DNA of 64,000 nucleotides. It comes from Isotricha intestinalis. Lineage: Eukaryota > Ciliophora > Litostomatea > Vestibuliferida > Isotrichidae. The DNA is taken from positions 1 to 64,000 of the forward strand of contig JAJJLU010003490.1 in the NCBI GenBank assembly GCA_023807065.1, given 5' to 3'. A program made the translations under genes and the position numbers. The first letter of the stretch is position 1. Each line of letters begins with the position of its first letter. Shown piece by piece: positions 1 through 10,661 of the stretch. The notes beneath the pieces were generated by a model, which did no database searches, was not told where the DNA came from, and was given only the letters and a program-made list of their open reading frames with translations.

Positions 1-46
1 CCCAATCCCCAATTCTTTTTTTTGAAATATATTTTTCAGTTGACAT
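1..46 (-). CDS. 5' end of a gene running off the left edge
   Basis: On the minus strand an ATG at 46-44 opens a frame of 15 codons (begins MSTEKYISKKRIGDW) that stays open to the window edge. The stretch at 1-12 is C-rich on the plus strand, clearly richer in G+C than the neighbouring spacer, which fits coding sequence. The family cannot be told from 15 residues. It would be transcribed away from the gene at 493, leaving about 450 bases of AT-rich spacer as a divergent promoter region. It could also be chance. Confidence 0.4.
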   Translation of the reverse strand, partial: MSTEKYISKKRIGDW

Positions 47-492
47 TTTTATTAAAAAAATTTGTAATTGTTAGTTTTAAACAAAAATTAAATGTTTTTT
101 AAAAATTTGTTTAGTTTTATATCCAAATAAACAATATTTATTATTTTCCAATTTTTTTTTTAAATTATATCATTGAGTACTTTCAAATAAATTAATCAAA
201 TATGATATATTTTTATTATTATCTTATATTTCATAATTAAAAAAACATTTCATGGTATTTTAATTATTATATAATAAATGTATCGATAAATATATTTTAT
301 GGGATTATTATATGACCAGAAATTTTAAATAAAAATCAAAAGATTTAATTATTGAGTTAATTTCTAGTGATTTCATATTATAAATATTAATAAAAACTAA
401 TGAAATATTATCACTTATAAAAAAATATAAAAAATAATTCAAAAAAAAACAAATATGATTATATATATAAAATAATAAAGAAAATATAAGAA
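47..492. other. Intergenic spacer, divergent
   Basis: Very AT-rich, with stops in all frames and long A and T runs. I see no gene, tRNA or repeat. It probably holds the promoters of the two divergent flanking genes. Confidence 0.5.
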
Positions 493-2172
493 ATGGAAGA
501 TATCATAAATATTAGTCCATTAATAAAAAATAATTCATATGCAAATTTCAGTGGTTTAAATACAACATCCAATTATTCAATGAGAGAAAATGTGAAAAAT
601 AAAGAAAAGTTAAAAATAAAAGAAGAAAAAATAAAAATGTTAAATGAACAATTAAAAGCATATAAAAAAATAAATTTAAATCAGAGTAATCAATTATCAG
701 AAAATGATAATATATTAATAGATTTTAATTCTCTTCAAAAAAATTATTCTGAATTAGAATTAGAATATAATAAAATAAAACATGAAAATAATCAATTAAA
801 GGAAGCTGTTGCAGCAAAAAATTTAATGATAAATGAATTTATTAAAGGCTTTGAAATATCATCAAATAAATTTCAAAAATTTAATGATAAAAATACTAAT
901 TTAAAATTAAAAAATGAAGAATATGAATATAAATTAAAAATTTATCCTTCTTTATTAAAAAAAAATGAAGAGTTAAATTTAAAAATTAATGACTATGAAA
1001 ATAAAATGAATAATATTAAAGAAGAACAAATTAAAAAAATTGAATTATATAAAATTAAATATGAAAATAATGAAAGAAATCAAAAAAGTACAATTAAACA
1101 ATATGAAAATGAAATTGAAGAATTAAAAAATGAAATTGAATCAATAAAAACAAAATTAGAAAATACAAAAAAAGTAAATGAAGATTTAATTGAAAAAGAT
1201 TTTAATAAATCAAAAGAATTTGATAAAAAAGAAAATAATAAGAAAAAAGAAAATAATAGTTTATCAAATCAAATCTTAGAATTAAAAGAAAAAATAAAAG
1301 AAAGTGAAATAAAATATTTAAATGAAAATGAAAAAAATAAAAAATTAATAGATAAATTAGAAGAAGATATTCAAAAATTAAATTTTGATTTACAAGATAG
1401 AGATAAACAAATTATATTATTAAATGAAGCTGTTATTGAATTTGATATATCAATGAAAACAAGTGAAAATGAATTAAAAAAAAGAGAAAATATAATAAAT
1501 AATATATCAGAAGAAAAAGAAAGATTACAAAGACAATTATATGATAAACAAATGGATTTTGTACAATATCAAAATTCAGCTCAACATATTATAGATATAT
1601 TACATAAGAAATTATTATTTTTAGATAGAGAAAAAAATAATTTATGTGATAGTCAAAATACTAATAATAATGAAATTAATAATTTACAAGAACAAATTAA
1701 TCAATATGAATTAAATAGTTTAACTAATATTGAAGAATGTAGTAAAATTGATAAACAATATAATGATTTAGTTAAAGCTTTTCAAATTAAAGAAAATGAA
1801 TTTAATGAAAGAACTAATAAATTTATTTCTATTAGTCAAAGAAGAAGTAATAATATGGAATTATTAAAAACAAAATATGAAAAAAAAATACAAAATTTAA
1901 TTATAAGTAATAATGAACTAAATTCAAGAATAAGTAATTTAATTAATTCATTAATTTCTTTAAAAGATTATGCAATGAGTATTGAAAGAAGTTTAAATGA
2001 AGTTAATGATATGAATAATTCAATGTATTCTACTCAAGGAATTACTATGATAAATAATTGTTATTCTTCAAATAGAAAAAATAATAAATTTAATGAAGAA
2101 TTAATTAAAGATATGAAAGATATGATTCAAAGAATTGATTATAATATAATGAATAATAATGTCATAAATTGA
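493..2172 (+). CDS. Coiled-coil protein, 559 aa, function unknown
   Basis: A single open frame from ATG to TGA with no intron. From about residue 35 to 500 the protein is an almost continuous Lys/Glu/Asn/Ile/Leu heptad-like pattern typical of a long alpha-helical coiled coil; proline is nearly absent after the start. The short N-terminal head (to about residue 30) and the C-terminal tail (from about 500, Ser/Asn/Met-rich) are non-helical. There are no membrane segments and no recognisable catalytic motif. A structural role at a filament, centrosome or basal body is plausible but is only inference from composition. Real coding is supported by the length and by uniform codon use (GAA, AAT, AAA, TTA). 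Confidence 0.85.
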   Translation: MEDIINISPLIKNNSYANFSGLNTTSNYSMRENVKNKEKLKIKEEKIKMLNEQLKAYKKINLNQSNQLSENDNILIDFNSLQKNYSELELEYNKIKHENNQLKEAVAAKNLMINEFIKGFEISSNKFQKFNDKNTNLKLKNEEYEYKLKIYPSLLKKNEELNLKINDYENKMNNIKEEQIKKIELYKIKYENNERNQKSTIKQYENEIEELKNEIESIKTKLENTKKVNEDLIEKDFNKSKEFDKKENNKKKENNSLSNQILELKEKIKESEIKYLNENEKNKKLIDKLEEDIQKLNFDLQDRDKQIILLNEAVIEFDISMKTSENELKKRENIINNISEEKERLQRQLYDKQMDFVQYQNSAQHIIDILHKKLLFLDREKNNLCDSQNTNNNEINNLQEQINQYELNSLTNIEECSKIDKQYNDLVKAFQIKENEFNERTNKFISISQRRSNNMELLKTKYEKKIQNLIISNNELNSRISNLINSLISLKDYAMSIERSLNEVNDMNNSMYSTQGITMINNCYSSNRKNNKFNEELIKDMKDMIQRIDYNIMNNNVIN

Positions 2173-3001
2173 AATTTTTATTAGTATTATTATTGAGTTA
2201 TTATATATTTATTCTTATTATTATTTATTAAAAAAATATATAAAGTAATAAATTTATTAAAAAGTTTTATTATAGAAATTGAAAAAAAATATTGACAAAA
2301 ATAAAAATAGCACATTAATCACTTCATTTTTATTAATGATCCATTTCCTATTGAAATAATTAAAAGTAAAATCTTTGGAAAATGTTTATTATTCAATCCT
2401 TTAACAACTTTTTTTTAATAAGAATAACTTATTAATAAGTAACTTTTGATAAAAAATCACATTCATTTCCTTTATGATAATATAATCATTTTTTTTATAT
2501 ATTAACTGACCATAGATTTTTAAATTTATTTGAATGCTATATATATTATATACTATTATTATTGTTATTATTTTTATCTTTTTTCTTTATATCTTTATCC
2601 AATTTTTTAATTCAATTTATTACTTTAATAGAATATCTCTTGATGATATTAATAAATTATTATTTATTATAGTTGATTATTCTATTTTTTTTTTTTACAA
2701 TTAAATAATATTTAAAATCTTAATTAAATAAATATAAATAAAAAGGAATATACTTTATGTATTTAAAATGATTATATATTTTACAGAATATAATCATTAA
2801 AGTTAATAAAATTTTATATTATATATAGTAATATAATAAAAAGTCCACTTTATACATGATTAAACAAAATTATTAATAATTAAAAAATTGCTTCAATAAA
2901 TTTTAATCAAACATTGACATAAAAATAAATAAAAAGATATAATCAATAATATTTTAATAATCTAATAATATATATAAAGAAAACTCATTATTATTACAAA
3001 C
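2173..3001. other. Intergenic spacer, convergent
   Basis: Lies between the 3' ends of two convergent genes. It is AT-rich with frequent stops in every frame. I see no gene or structured RNA. Confidence 0.5.
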
Positions 3002-5266
3002 TCATGGATTATAATATAAATTCATATCAATATTATTATAATTGTTATTGTTATAAATCTCATTTCTATTATAAGTATTATTAGAATAATAAGGATTATT
3101 AAAGGGATTTTTAATATCATCTTGATTTTCATTTTTAGTTAAAATTGCAGTTCCTAAATAACTATAAGTAATAATTAATTTAGAATATAATTTTAATCCA
3201 AAAGAATAATTTTTTAACTTATATAAATGAGGAGCCATAATTCCTAAAATATGATGTTGAGTAGGTTCATCAGATCTTTGAAGAGCTTTTTGTAAAACAT
3301 AATTTCCAAATTTATCAAATAAAATACCTAAAATAATCTTATCATTATATTTTAAAACATCTATTATTTTCTGACAAATTTTATTAGAACAACATTCGAG
3401 TATTTTTTCGACTACATTAGAAGAAAATTTCTGTTTTGAATAATCTTCTAAATTAGTTATTAAAACAGAAACTATTTTTTCATTTATTTTCTCATTTTTT
3501 AAAGATATAATAAATTGAATAATATAATTTCCACATTGATCAATTATTAAAACTTTACAATTATTGATTAAACTTTCAATTAATTTATCTTTATCTTTAT
3601 CATCTGAATTAGTTTTTTCAATGCATTTTTGTAGAACACAACAACCATGTTTATGCATTGATATAGATAATATATTTTCTTTTATTTCTTCAAAAATACA
3701 TTTATTAACCAAATTATTTTTTAAATCTACTAATTTTAAAAGAATATGACTTCCATTAATATCAACTATAATTCCTTTTACAATTGGTTTAATTAAATTT
3801 AAAAAATTCTTCATTAAATTTTCAGTCTTTAAATAATCAATTAATTTTTGAATTGCCCTTGTACCAAAAGAATTTATACAAATATGATATATATCAAATT
3901 TAATTAAAGCAATTAATTGAAGAAATTTTTCTTCATTCATATAATCATATAATTTTTGAACTAAATAATTTCCAAAAGAATCAGTTATTATTTCGATAAT
4001 TTTTTCAAAACAAACATTTAAAATTTTCAAAGCAATTTCTGGTTGCTCGTCAATTTTTTTTTGAAGTAACCTACATCCAGATTGATCTTTACATATAACA
4101 TCACTATTTTTAATTAAATCACTTAATGACATATTATTTATATTCATTTTTAAAGACATTTTCCCTTTTTTTTTGTTTACTATATTATTATTTAAATTAT
4201 CATTTATATTCCCTATATTAAACATTTGAGGATAGTTTATTCCATTTAAATTATTGTTTAAATTTAAATAGTTATTTTGTTGGTAATTACTATTTGAATT
4301 TATGGTATTTGAATTATTATTATTTGTATAATTACTTATTCCTGTATTTATATTTACATTTATTATTGGATTATTATTTGGATTAAGTAAATAATTGTTA
4401 TTGTTATATAAATTTTGGTAATCAAAGTAATTTTGTTGATTTTGGAAATTTGGAATCATGTTAGTATTATTATTTAGGAAATTATACTGATTTTGATTTT
4501 GAGAAACATATTGAGTGAAATTATTATTTGGAAATTGGTTATTATCAACAGTAAAGTAATCATATATTCCATTATAATTAGCATTATTATTGTAATTAAT
4601 ATCATTATTATTACTTTCATAAATTTGCACATCTAAATTATTTATATTATTCATTCCTTGATTAATATTTATATTATTATTATTATTATTATTAATGAAA
4701 AATTCATTAGGAATATTGAAATTTTGATTATCATAATTAATATTATCATTTTTTAAAGGTGAATAATCATTATTATTGATTAAATTATTTTTTAAATAGG
4801 AACTGAAACTATTTTCATTTTTATTAGAAGGAGTTTGTTTATTATTTAAAAAATTAGATTTATGAGGATAATTCCTTCTTGAATCATCATCCATCATTTT
4901 AATTAAATTAAATCTAAATTCTTGCAAACCTGAAGGAGTTGGTGTTCCATCTTTAATTTTACCCACCGGAGAAGAATCTAAATTTAATCCTTTTAAATTT
5001 GATAATATACCAAAATTATTTAAATTATTTATATTTATTTTTGAATTTTCATCTTCATTTTCTTTTATTATTATATCCTCTTTGTTTTCTATTTTTTTTT
5101 CTGTTTCTGATCCTTTTATTCTTTTTATTGCTTTTGCTATTTTTGATATATCCTCAAAATCTTCTTTCATATTTTCTGTTTTGTTTTCATTCATTTTTAT
5201 ATTGTTTAATTCTTTTTCTGAAAATTTTGAAATGTTTTGTTTTGAATCAATATTTCCAACTTTCAT
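3002..5266 (-). CDS. Pumilio/PUF-family RNA-binding protein, 754 aa
   Basis: PUF proteins bind UGU-containing sites in mRNA 3'UTRs and repress or localise the message. Residues 1-370 are disordered and rich in Asn, as usual for PUF N-terminal regions. From about 370 to 705 eight PUF repeats can be read by their helix-2 motifs: CRLLQ, NYLVQ, TRAIQ, SHILL, CCVLQ, NYIIQ, SNVVE, NYVLQ. Repeats 6, 7 and 8 carry the NY-Q, SN-E and NY-Q triplets that read U, G and U, so the UGU core should be recognised. Repeat 4 (SH..L) and repeat 5 (CC..Q) are off-consensus. A short Asn/Tyr tail follows. The stop is TGA. No intron is needed. The start is the first ATG of the frame; low complexity makes the exact start less certain. 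Confidence 0.95.
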   Translation of the reverse strand: MKVGNIDSKQNISKFSEKELNNIKMNENKTENMKEDFEDISKIAKAIKRIKGSETEKKIENKEDIIIKENEDENSKININNLNNFGILSNLKGLNLDSSPVGKIKDGTPTPSGLQEFRFNLIKMMDDDSRRNYPHKSNFLNNKQTPSNKNENSFSSYLKNNLINNNDYSPLKNDNINYDNQNFNIPNEFFINNNNNNNININQGMNNINNLDVQIYESNNNDINYNNNANYNGIYDYFTVDNNQFPNNNFTQYVSQNQNQYNFLNNNTNMIPNFQNQQNYFDYQNLYNNNNYLLNPNNNPIINVNINTGISNYTNNNNSNTINSNSNYQQNNYLNLNNNLNGINYPQMFNIGNINDNLNNNIVNKKKGKMSLKMNINNMSLSDLIKNSDVICKDQSGCRLLQKKIDEQPEIALKILNVCFEKIIEIITDSFGNYLVQKLYDYMNEEKFLQLIALIKFDIYHICINSFGTRAIQKLIDYLKTENLMKNFLNLIKPIVKGIIVDINGSHILLKLVDLKNNLVNKCIFEEIKENILSISMHKHGCCVLQKCIEKTNSDDKDKDKLIESLINNCKVLIIDQCGNYIIQFIISLKNEKINEKIVSVLITNLEDYSKQKFSSNVVEKILECCSNKICQKIIDVLKYNDKIILGILFDKFGNYVLQKALQRSDEPTQHHILGIMAPHLYKLKNYSFGLKLYSKLIITYSYLGTAILTKNENQDDIKNPFNNPYYSNNTYNRNEIYNNNNYNNIDMNLYYNP

Positions 5267-6381
5267 TTTAACCTTAATTATTTTTTTTCCTTTGTTTTTT
5301 CTTTAAACTTTAATAAAAAATCTTTTAAATTTATAATTAATTACAATTCCTAAAATCTATATTTTAAAATTAATAATTTCATATATTTTAAAGGAAAATA
5401 AGGATAGAAAAAAAGAATTAAAAGAAAAGATACAAACAAATATTTTTTCAAATAATATTTTTGATAATTAATAAATATCAGAAAAACAATTATGAAAATA
5501 TTAAATCAAACAATAATCAATTTAAGAATTTTTTTTAATATAATTCAAGAAATAGACAATATTATTTGATTTATAAATGAATTTAAAATCTCAAATAGAG
5601 TAATTTTAATATATTTTATTAATGTTTTAATTTCATTTCAATAAAAAATAATTTACAAATAATTAATTTAATCATTTTTTTAATATATTATCATTAAAAA
5701 CAAAATTAAATTATAATTTGCTTTATTTTTTTACAAATGCTTTAATTGATATTCTTTTAATATTTTATCAAACAAAAAAACTAAAATTTAAATTTTTTAC
5801 TCATTTTATTGATAATTAAACTTCAATTTCAAAATTAAATCATAACATATTTTCAAATTACTTATTCATTTATTTACTTAAACTGTATTTAAATATTATT
5901 GACATTTTTATACATAAAGAAAAATCATTCATTAATAAATATAATATTTCTTATTTCCTTATTTTCTAATTCCACTTATTTTATTTCTATTAATTTTCAA
6001 ATTTGATTTTCTAAATTTCTTCTGAATTTAATTTTATTTTCTTATTTTTTATTTAATATTTAAAATTGGAATTTTAATTATATTATCATTTATATAAATA
6101 ATATTGTTTTTTGTCTTATTTCTTGAATTTTATCTTATAAGTTTTCTAAGATTTTAATTTATCCTTATTTATTGTAATTACCAAAATATAATTTTTATAG
6201 ATTTCTTTTATTCAACTTTTTACTTCTAAATTTTACTTTTTTTTGACCTGACTTTTCCTTTTTTGGAATAAAGAGTTAATGATAATATTTATTTATTATT
6301 TTATCTCATTAAAATCAATATTTATTTGATAATTATTTTACTTATATTTAAAATAAATACTTAAAAATAAATTATAATTAT
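5267..6381. other. Intergenic spacer, about 1.1 kb
   Basis: Lies upstream of the Pumilio gene and downstream of the RING gene, both on the minus strand. AT-rich, no frame of useful length, no recognised RNA. It presumably contains the Pumilio promoter. Confidence 0.5.
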
Positions 6382-6900
6382 TTACTTATTTTTCCTTTTA
6401 TTTGAAATAAATTGGATTTTTCTTTTCTTTTCTTCACCAAAGATAAATTTATTACTTCTAACTAAAAAATAACTTTCAATTCCACAAATTGGACATTTTC
6501 TAAATAATTCTCTTTTATTTTTTAATACAGCTTCACTTCTCCATTCTTTAATACAATTATAACAAAAAACATCATTACAATTTGATAAAAGTCCATATAT
6601 TTTTATTCTTTTAAAACAAAGAGAACACTCAATAAAATTAAATTTATAATTTAATATATCTCCTTTAAGTAAACTTTGCATTTTTAAACTTTGGAAAAAA
6701 ATATTCATATTATTATCAGTAAAATTTAAATTAATAACTTTTGATTTATTTATTGAAAATTCTGAAATATTTTTTTCTTTTGGAATATCAATTTCTATTT
6801 CATTAAAATCTCTTTCTATTTCTTTTATATATATTGGAATTGATTCTTCTAAAGAATTTAATGAATTAAATGAATTAGATAAATTTTCAGTTGAATTCAT
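6382..6900 (-). CDS. Makorin-type RING finger protein, 172 aa
   Basis: Residues about 88-150 form a RING finger of the makorin kind: CSLC, then an ILSNC-like LLSNC, FCYNC, KEWRS and CPICGIES followed by YF, in the same order and spacing as the makorin RING, including the insertion between the third and fourth cysteine pairs. Makorins are ubiquitin E3 ligases, normally with CCCH zinc fingers; none is present here, so only the RING part matches. The position that is normally the single zinc-binding histidine (NCNH in makorins) is Asp (NCND). The N-terminal 85 residues are acidic and unstructured. The gene is divergent from the membrane protein at 7022 with about 120 bases between them. Confidence 0.8.
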   Translation of the reverse strand: MNSTENLSNSFNSLNSLEESIPIYIKEIERDFNEIEIDIPKEKNISEFSINKSKVINLNFTDNNMNIFFQSLKMQSLLKGDILNYKFNFIECSLCFKRIKIYGLLSNCNDVFCYNCIKEWRSEAVLKNKRELFRKCPICGIESYFLVRSNKFIFGEEKKRKIQFISNKRKNK

Positions 6901-7021
6901 TAAATTTAATTAATATAAATTTAAATTTTATTTTATTTTTTTAATTATTCAATTATTTTCTAATAAATGTAAAGGAAACGCATTTTTTAAATTATAAAAA
7001 ATAATATTTTTTCAAATTAGA
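6901..7021. promoter_or_regulatory. Short divergent promoter region
   Basis: Only 121 bases separate the start codons of the minus-strand RING gene and the plus-strand membrane-protein gene, so both promoters must lie in or near this AT-rich stretch. No specific motif is recognised. Confidence 0.4.
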
Positions 7022-8030
7022 ATGACTAGTTTATCAAATGGAATTGAAAGTAATTGTTATTTATATTTTTAATGAAATATATATTTTAGATAACAGAAAT
7101 CAAAAAGAAGAAGAGAATGAAAATGATAAAAGACTTTTAAAACTTTATGAAACAAATTTTGAAAAAATGGAATATGCATCTAAATTAATGAAATATACTC
7201 AAATAATTTCAATATTTTCGTTTTTAATTTTTTTAATTGTTTTATCAATAAAATTGTCTCCTTTAGGAAAATTTAAATGGATTTATATTATTATACCTGG
7301 AATAATAACTATTATATCTTTTCTTTTTGCATTAAATACGTTTTTATTAGTTAAAAATATAATTGATAATTTTGAAAATGAAAATTCATCAATCATTAAA
7401 TTTGGAAATCTTTTTAGTAATATTATTCTGAATTTAATTGGAATTTGTTTTTTATTGTTTATTATTTTAATTTCTTTAAAATTAGAAGGCTTTTCAAATT
7501 TGAAACGTGATCTTAATTTAACTTTTATTCCTTTATACATTGGAATTGGGTTAACAATTATTTTTATTATTTTTATTTCACCTGCTTTAATTTCAAACAA
7601 ATTAATATTTGAATTAATATGTATTTCAGTTTATCTTTTTTCTTCTTTTATTTTTGCTTCTTTGATTTGTATTAAAGTGAATAATAATAATGGTTTAAAT
7701 AATAAAAATAATTTAAAATATGCAAAATGTTTTATTCCTTTTTATTTTTCAATTGGAACTCATTTTACTTATTATTCTTTTAATTTTGGTTTTTTCATTT
7801 CAAAAGGAATTAAATTAAATAAATTAATTTATCATTTAATGATTTTTTGTGGTTTATTATTTATTTTATTAGGAGGCTTAATTACTCAATTAAAATTAGA
7901 TAATGTAATAACAAACAAAAATCATTTCATTCAAATGATTTTTATCACCATTTCTTATTGTTTATTTGTGTTTGAATATACATTAAATTTATTTCAATAT
8001 GGAGAAGAAACAGAAAATAAAATTGACTAA
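7022..8030 (+). CDS. Multi-pass membrane protein with one 40-nt intron, 322 aa
   Basis: The body has about eight to ten hydrophobic segments (roughly residues 45-65, 75-100, 118-140, 155-180, 185-205, 225-245, 255-275, 285-305) separated by short loops. The overall look is that of TMEM185/Fragile-X-F-like integral membrane proteins, but the match is by general pattern only. Two starts are possible. The spliced model begins at 7022 (MTSLSNGIE), removes 7050-7089 (GTAATT...TTTTAG) and joins in frame to NNRNQKEEE. The unspliced model starts at 7038 and reads the intron as a hydrophobic N-terminus. I prefer the spliced model because the intron matches the others here and the resulting N-terminus is hydrophilic. 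Function unknown. Confidence 0.75.
7050..7089 (+). other. Intron, 40 nt
   Basis: Begins GTAATT and ends TTTTAG. It interrupts a codon (phase 1) and leaves the downstream frame unchanged. It contains no in-frame stop in the alternative reading, so this is the least certain intron of the set. Confidence 0.6.
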
Positions 8031-8136
8031 TAAAATAAGATTATAAATAGCATTTAAATATAAATAATATTTAAAGTAAATTAATGAAAAATAAATAAAA
8101 AAATAAAAAAATGTAAAATAAACGTTCAATTAAAAA

Positions 8137-8598
8137 ATGTCAGATAGCGTAAATAAATCAAGTAAAAAATCAAGTAAAAAATCCAGTTCAAAATCAAATT
8201 TAGAAATGAATGATAGTCAAAAATTTAGTATAAAAGAAGATCAATTAGATAATAATTCAATGAATAAAAGTTTAAATTCAAATAATAAAAGTATACTTTC
8301 TAACAATAAAAATTTGAATATATCTCAAAGTTTATCAATAAATCAAAATGATTTAAATTCATCAAAAGGGAGAAGAGAAAATTTAGATAAAATTGAATTA
8401 AGAAAAATTCAAGCAAATGCTTTTGAAAATTATATTAATGAAACTGGAATTTCAACTGCTTTTCAATTAATATTTTCTGAATTAATAACAAAAAAAATTC
8501 CTGTTGAAAATTATTATACTTATACTGCAAGTCGTTTAAGAGAAATTGGAAGAGAATTAGATGAAATAAAAGCAAGAAGGAAAAAAAATAATAATTAA
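8137..8598 (+). CDS. Small helical protein, Ser/Lys/Asn-rich head, 153 aa
   Basis: Residues 1-80 are low complexity (SSKKSS, then Asn/Ser runs). Residues about 85-150 form a conserved-looking helical module containing NAFENYINETGIS, FQLIFSELITKKIP and YTASRLREIGREL. This pattern resembles short dimerisation modules of the DPY-30/RIIa type found in axonemal and kinase-anchoring proteins, but I cannot assign it firmly. The stop is TAA. It starts about 100 bases after the membrane-protein gene on the same strand. Confidence is high that the gene is real and low on the domain name. Confidence 0.75.
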   Translation: MSDSVNKSSKKSSKKSSSKSNLEMNDSQKFSIKEDQLDNNSMNKSLNSNNKSILSNNKNLNISQSLSINQNDLNSSKGRRENLDKIELRKIQANAFENYINETGISTAFQLIFSELITKKIPVENYYTYTASRLREIGRELDEIKARRKKNNN

Positions 8599-9332
8599 AT
8601 TAAATATTAAAAAACTAAATATACATATAAAAATTTTTTTTATAAAGAATTATTATAATTAATAAAAAGAATGGATAAAGAAAATAAAAATAGATATATA
8701 ATATTATTATAATTAAAAAAAGTAATAAAAAAAAATTTTGTAATTTTTAATAAAATTACAAATGTTTATTGGAGATCAATTATTTTATACTCTTTGCGAA
8801 AGTCAAGACAATATTTTAAACCAAGAAGAATTTATAGAAGGAAATTATATATGGGGGATTATAATTCCTTATAATAAATAAATTGATATTTAGTCTATAG
8901 GATTTTTTCTATTATATTATTCATGGAATTTTACCTTTTGATCATTATTGTCATAGAAAAATAATCCCTTTTCTGAATGTAAATTGTATAAAGATAAATG
9001 GATTTTGATAGATATAAATAAATTGTGTTAAATTGAAAAGCCTAAAAAAAGATAACTATTAATGATTTTTTGATAAGTAATATTTTTAAATTAAAAGTTT
9101 GTTTTATTTTTGAGAATTTAATATTATTAGAAGAGGAAAATCAAAGAAGAAATAAATAATTTAACAATGAAAATATCTAAAATTATCTAGTAAATAAATT
9201 ATAAGATCTAACTTTTTCAATTAAAAAATTATCTTTGTTTGAATAATTAATTATATTTTTCAAAAAAAGTGTTTTAATTACAATAAATTTAAATATATTT
9301 ATTTATATTTTATATATAATATAAAATCTCAT
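8599..9332. other. Intergenic spacer with a possible gene remnant
   Basis: Mostly stop-riddled AT-rich sequence. The only coding-like part is the short frame at 8762-8881 and a few coding-like patches after it, described separately. Confidence 0.4.
8762..8881 (+). pseudogene. Possible gene remnant with an EF-hand-like patch
   Basis: A 39-codon frame from ATG to TAA encodes a mixed-composition peptide (contains LCESQDNILNQEEFIEG) that looks more like real protein than the surrounding spacer. The pattern D-x-N-x-L-x-x-E-E-F resembles half an EF-hand loop. After the stop, coding-like patches continue for about 200 bases in shifting frames with many stops. I read it as a decayed gene or a truncated exon; a tiny functional gene is less likely. 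Confidence 0.3.
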
Positions 9333-10661
9333 TTATTGTTTTATCTTATAATTATTTTTCTGAAATTGAATATATTGTTTAATTTGATTAAAACCAAAAT
9401 TAGAATTGAATTTAGAATTTTTAAAAGATAATTTTGTTTTAATATTAACAATTCTATTTCTTTTATTATTATTACTAAAAAAAGTAGAAGAAGTTTTAAA
9501 AGGATTAATAAATTGATTATTAATAAAAACATTATTATTATTAATGCTTCCTTCAGTTTTACAAGGAATATATAAATTAGTAAATAACTTAGGTTGATTT
9601 TTTCTTGAACTAATACTATTTCTTCTAATTGAAACTGAAGGAGTTCTTTGTTTTTCAATATTATAAATTCTTAAAGGAGGAATAATTGAATTTTTTCTTT
9701 CTTTTTTTTTATTCATATTCGGATTTTGAGAAGAAAATATTTTGAAATGCTTTATTATTTTTTCATTTTTTTTCTTATTTAAATATATATTTTCTTCTGT
9801 ATAAAGTGGATTGTATATTATTAAATTTCTTGAATGCTTTTTATATGTTGGTAATATATTATTTTTATCTTTTTTTTCTATTGTTTTTTTATTTATATTT
9901 AATAATAAATCTTTTTTTTCTTTTGTTATTTTTAACATTAATTTAGGTTTTGTTTTTTCTTTTTTTTTCATTGAATTTTCTTTTTTTTCTTCTGTATAAT
10001 TGTTAGTATTTTCATTTAATATTTTTAAAATAGAATTTTCAAAAGAAAAAACAGTAATAAATGAATTACTTTCAACTTTTTGAATAGTTAAATGAGAATT
10101 TGAATTTTGATTTGATAGTAATTTTCTTATTTTTGGAGTAAAAACAGTAAATAAATCATTTGTATTTTTTTCTGTTTTGATTTCTTTATTATAATTTATT
10201 TGATAAAAAATTTGTGCTTTATTTTCATAATAATTTTGTAATTGTTCAGCTAATTTTAATTCTTGAAAAATTGGTTTGCAAAAAAATAAGAGATAATTTT
10301 TATAATAAATCACAAATTTTGGAATTCTTGATATTGATTCTTTTTTATTATACATTCTTTTTAGAAATTCTTGTTGGTAATTAAATATTAAATTTTCTTT
10401 AAAAACTGCTATTTCTCTACAATATTTTGATTCTATAAATTTTTGAATTGATATTAATGGCAATTTTTCTGGAGTAATATTATATTTTTTTTTTAAGTTC
10501 TTTTTTATTAACTTTTGAACATAATTTATATAGGATAAATTGTCCGAAGAACTCCTATAAATATTAGTAATTCCTTTTTTATTGTTTTCAAATAAATATT
10601 TATGAATAATTTGTCCTAATTTTTTATCTATCAAACCATTATCCCTTAATTCATTTTTCAT
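9333..10661 (-). CDS. Conserved basic protein, 442 aa, function unknown
   Basis: The first 165 residues are well ordered and strongly patterned (KNELRDNGLIDKK, then KLPLISIQKFIESKYCREIA, QQEFLKRMYNKKES, RIPKFVIYYKNYLLFFCKP). I recall this block as a family seen in ciliates and some other protists, with the FFCKP/FFCRP motif, but not its function. Residues about 170-442 are basic, Lys/Asn/Ser-rich and disordered. The frame is open upstream to 10814, but those 51 extra codons translate to the Phe/Leu/Ile-rich text typical of spacer; I therefore chose the ATG at 10661, immediately before the conserved block. No membrane segment is then predicted. Confidence 0.8.
   Translation of the reverse strand: MKNELRDNGLIDKKLGQIIHKYLFENNKKGITNIYRSSSDNLSYINYVQKLIKKNLKKKYNITPEKLPLISIQKFIESKYCREIAVFKENLIFNYQQEFLKRMYNKKESISRIPKFVIYYKNYLLFFCKPIFQELKLAEQLQNYYENKAQIFYQINYNKEIKTEKNTNDLFTVFTPKIRKLLSNQNSNSHLTIQKVESNSFITVFSFENSILKILNENTNNYTEEKKENSMKKKEKTKPKLMLKITKEKKDLLLNINKKTIEKKDKNNILPTYKKHSRNLIIYNPLYTEENIYLNKKKNEKIIKHFKIFSSQNPNMNKKKERKNSIIPPLRIYNIEKQRTPSVSIRRNSISSRKNQPKLFTNLYIPCKTEGSINNNNVFINNQFINPFKTSSTFFSNNNKRNRIVNIKTKLSFKNSKFNSNFGFNQIKQYIQFQKNNYKIKQ

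Noticed and set aside
1..15. C-rich start (CCCAATCCCCAATTC) resembling a ciliate telomere (C4A2)
   Set aside because: Only about one and a half imperfect units, and it reads as the continuation of a minus-strand open frame. The window edge is arbitrary.
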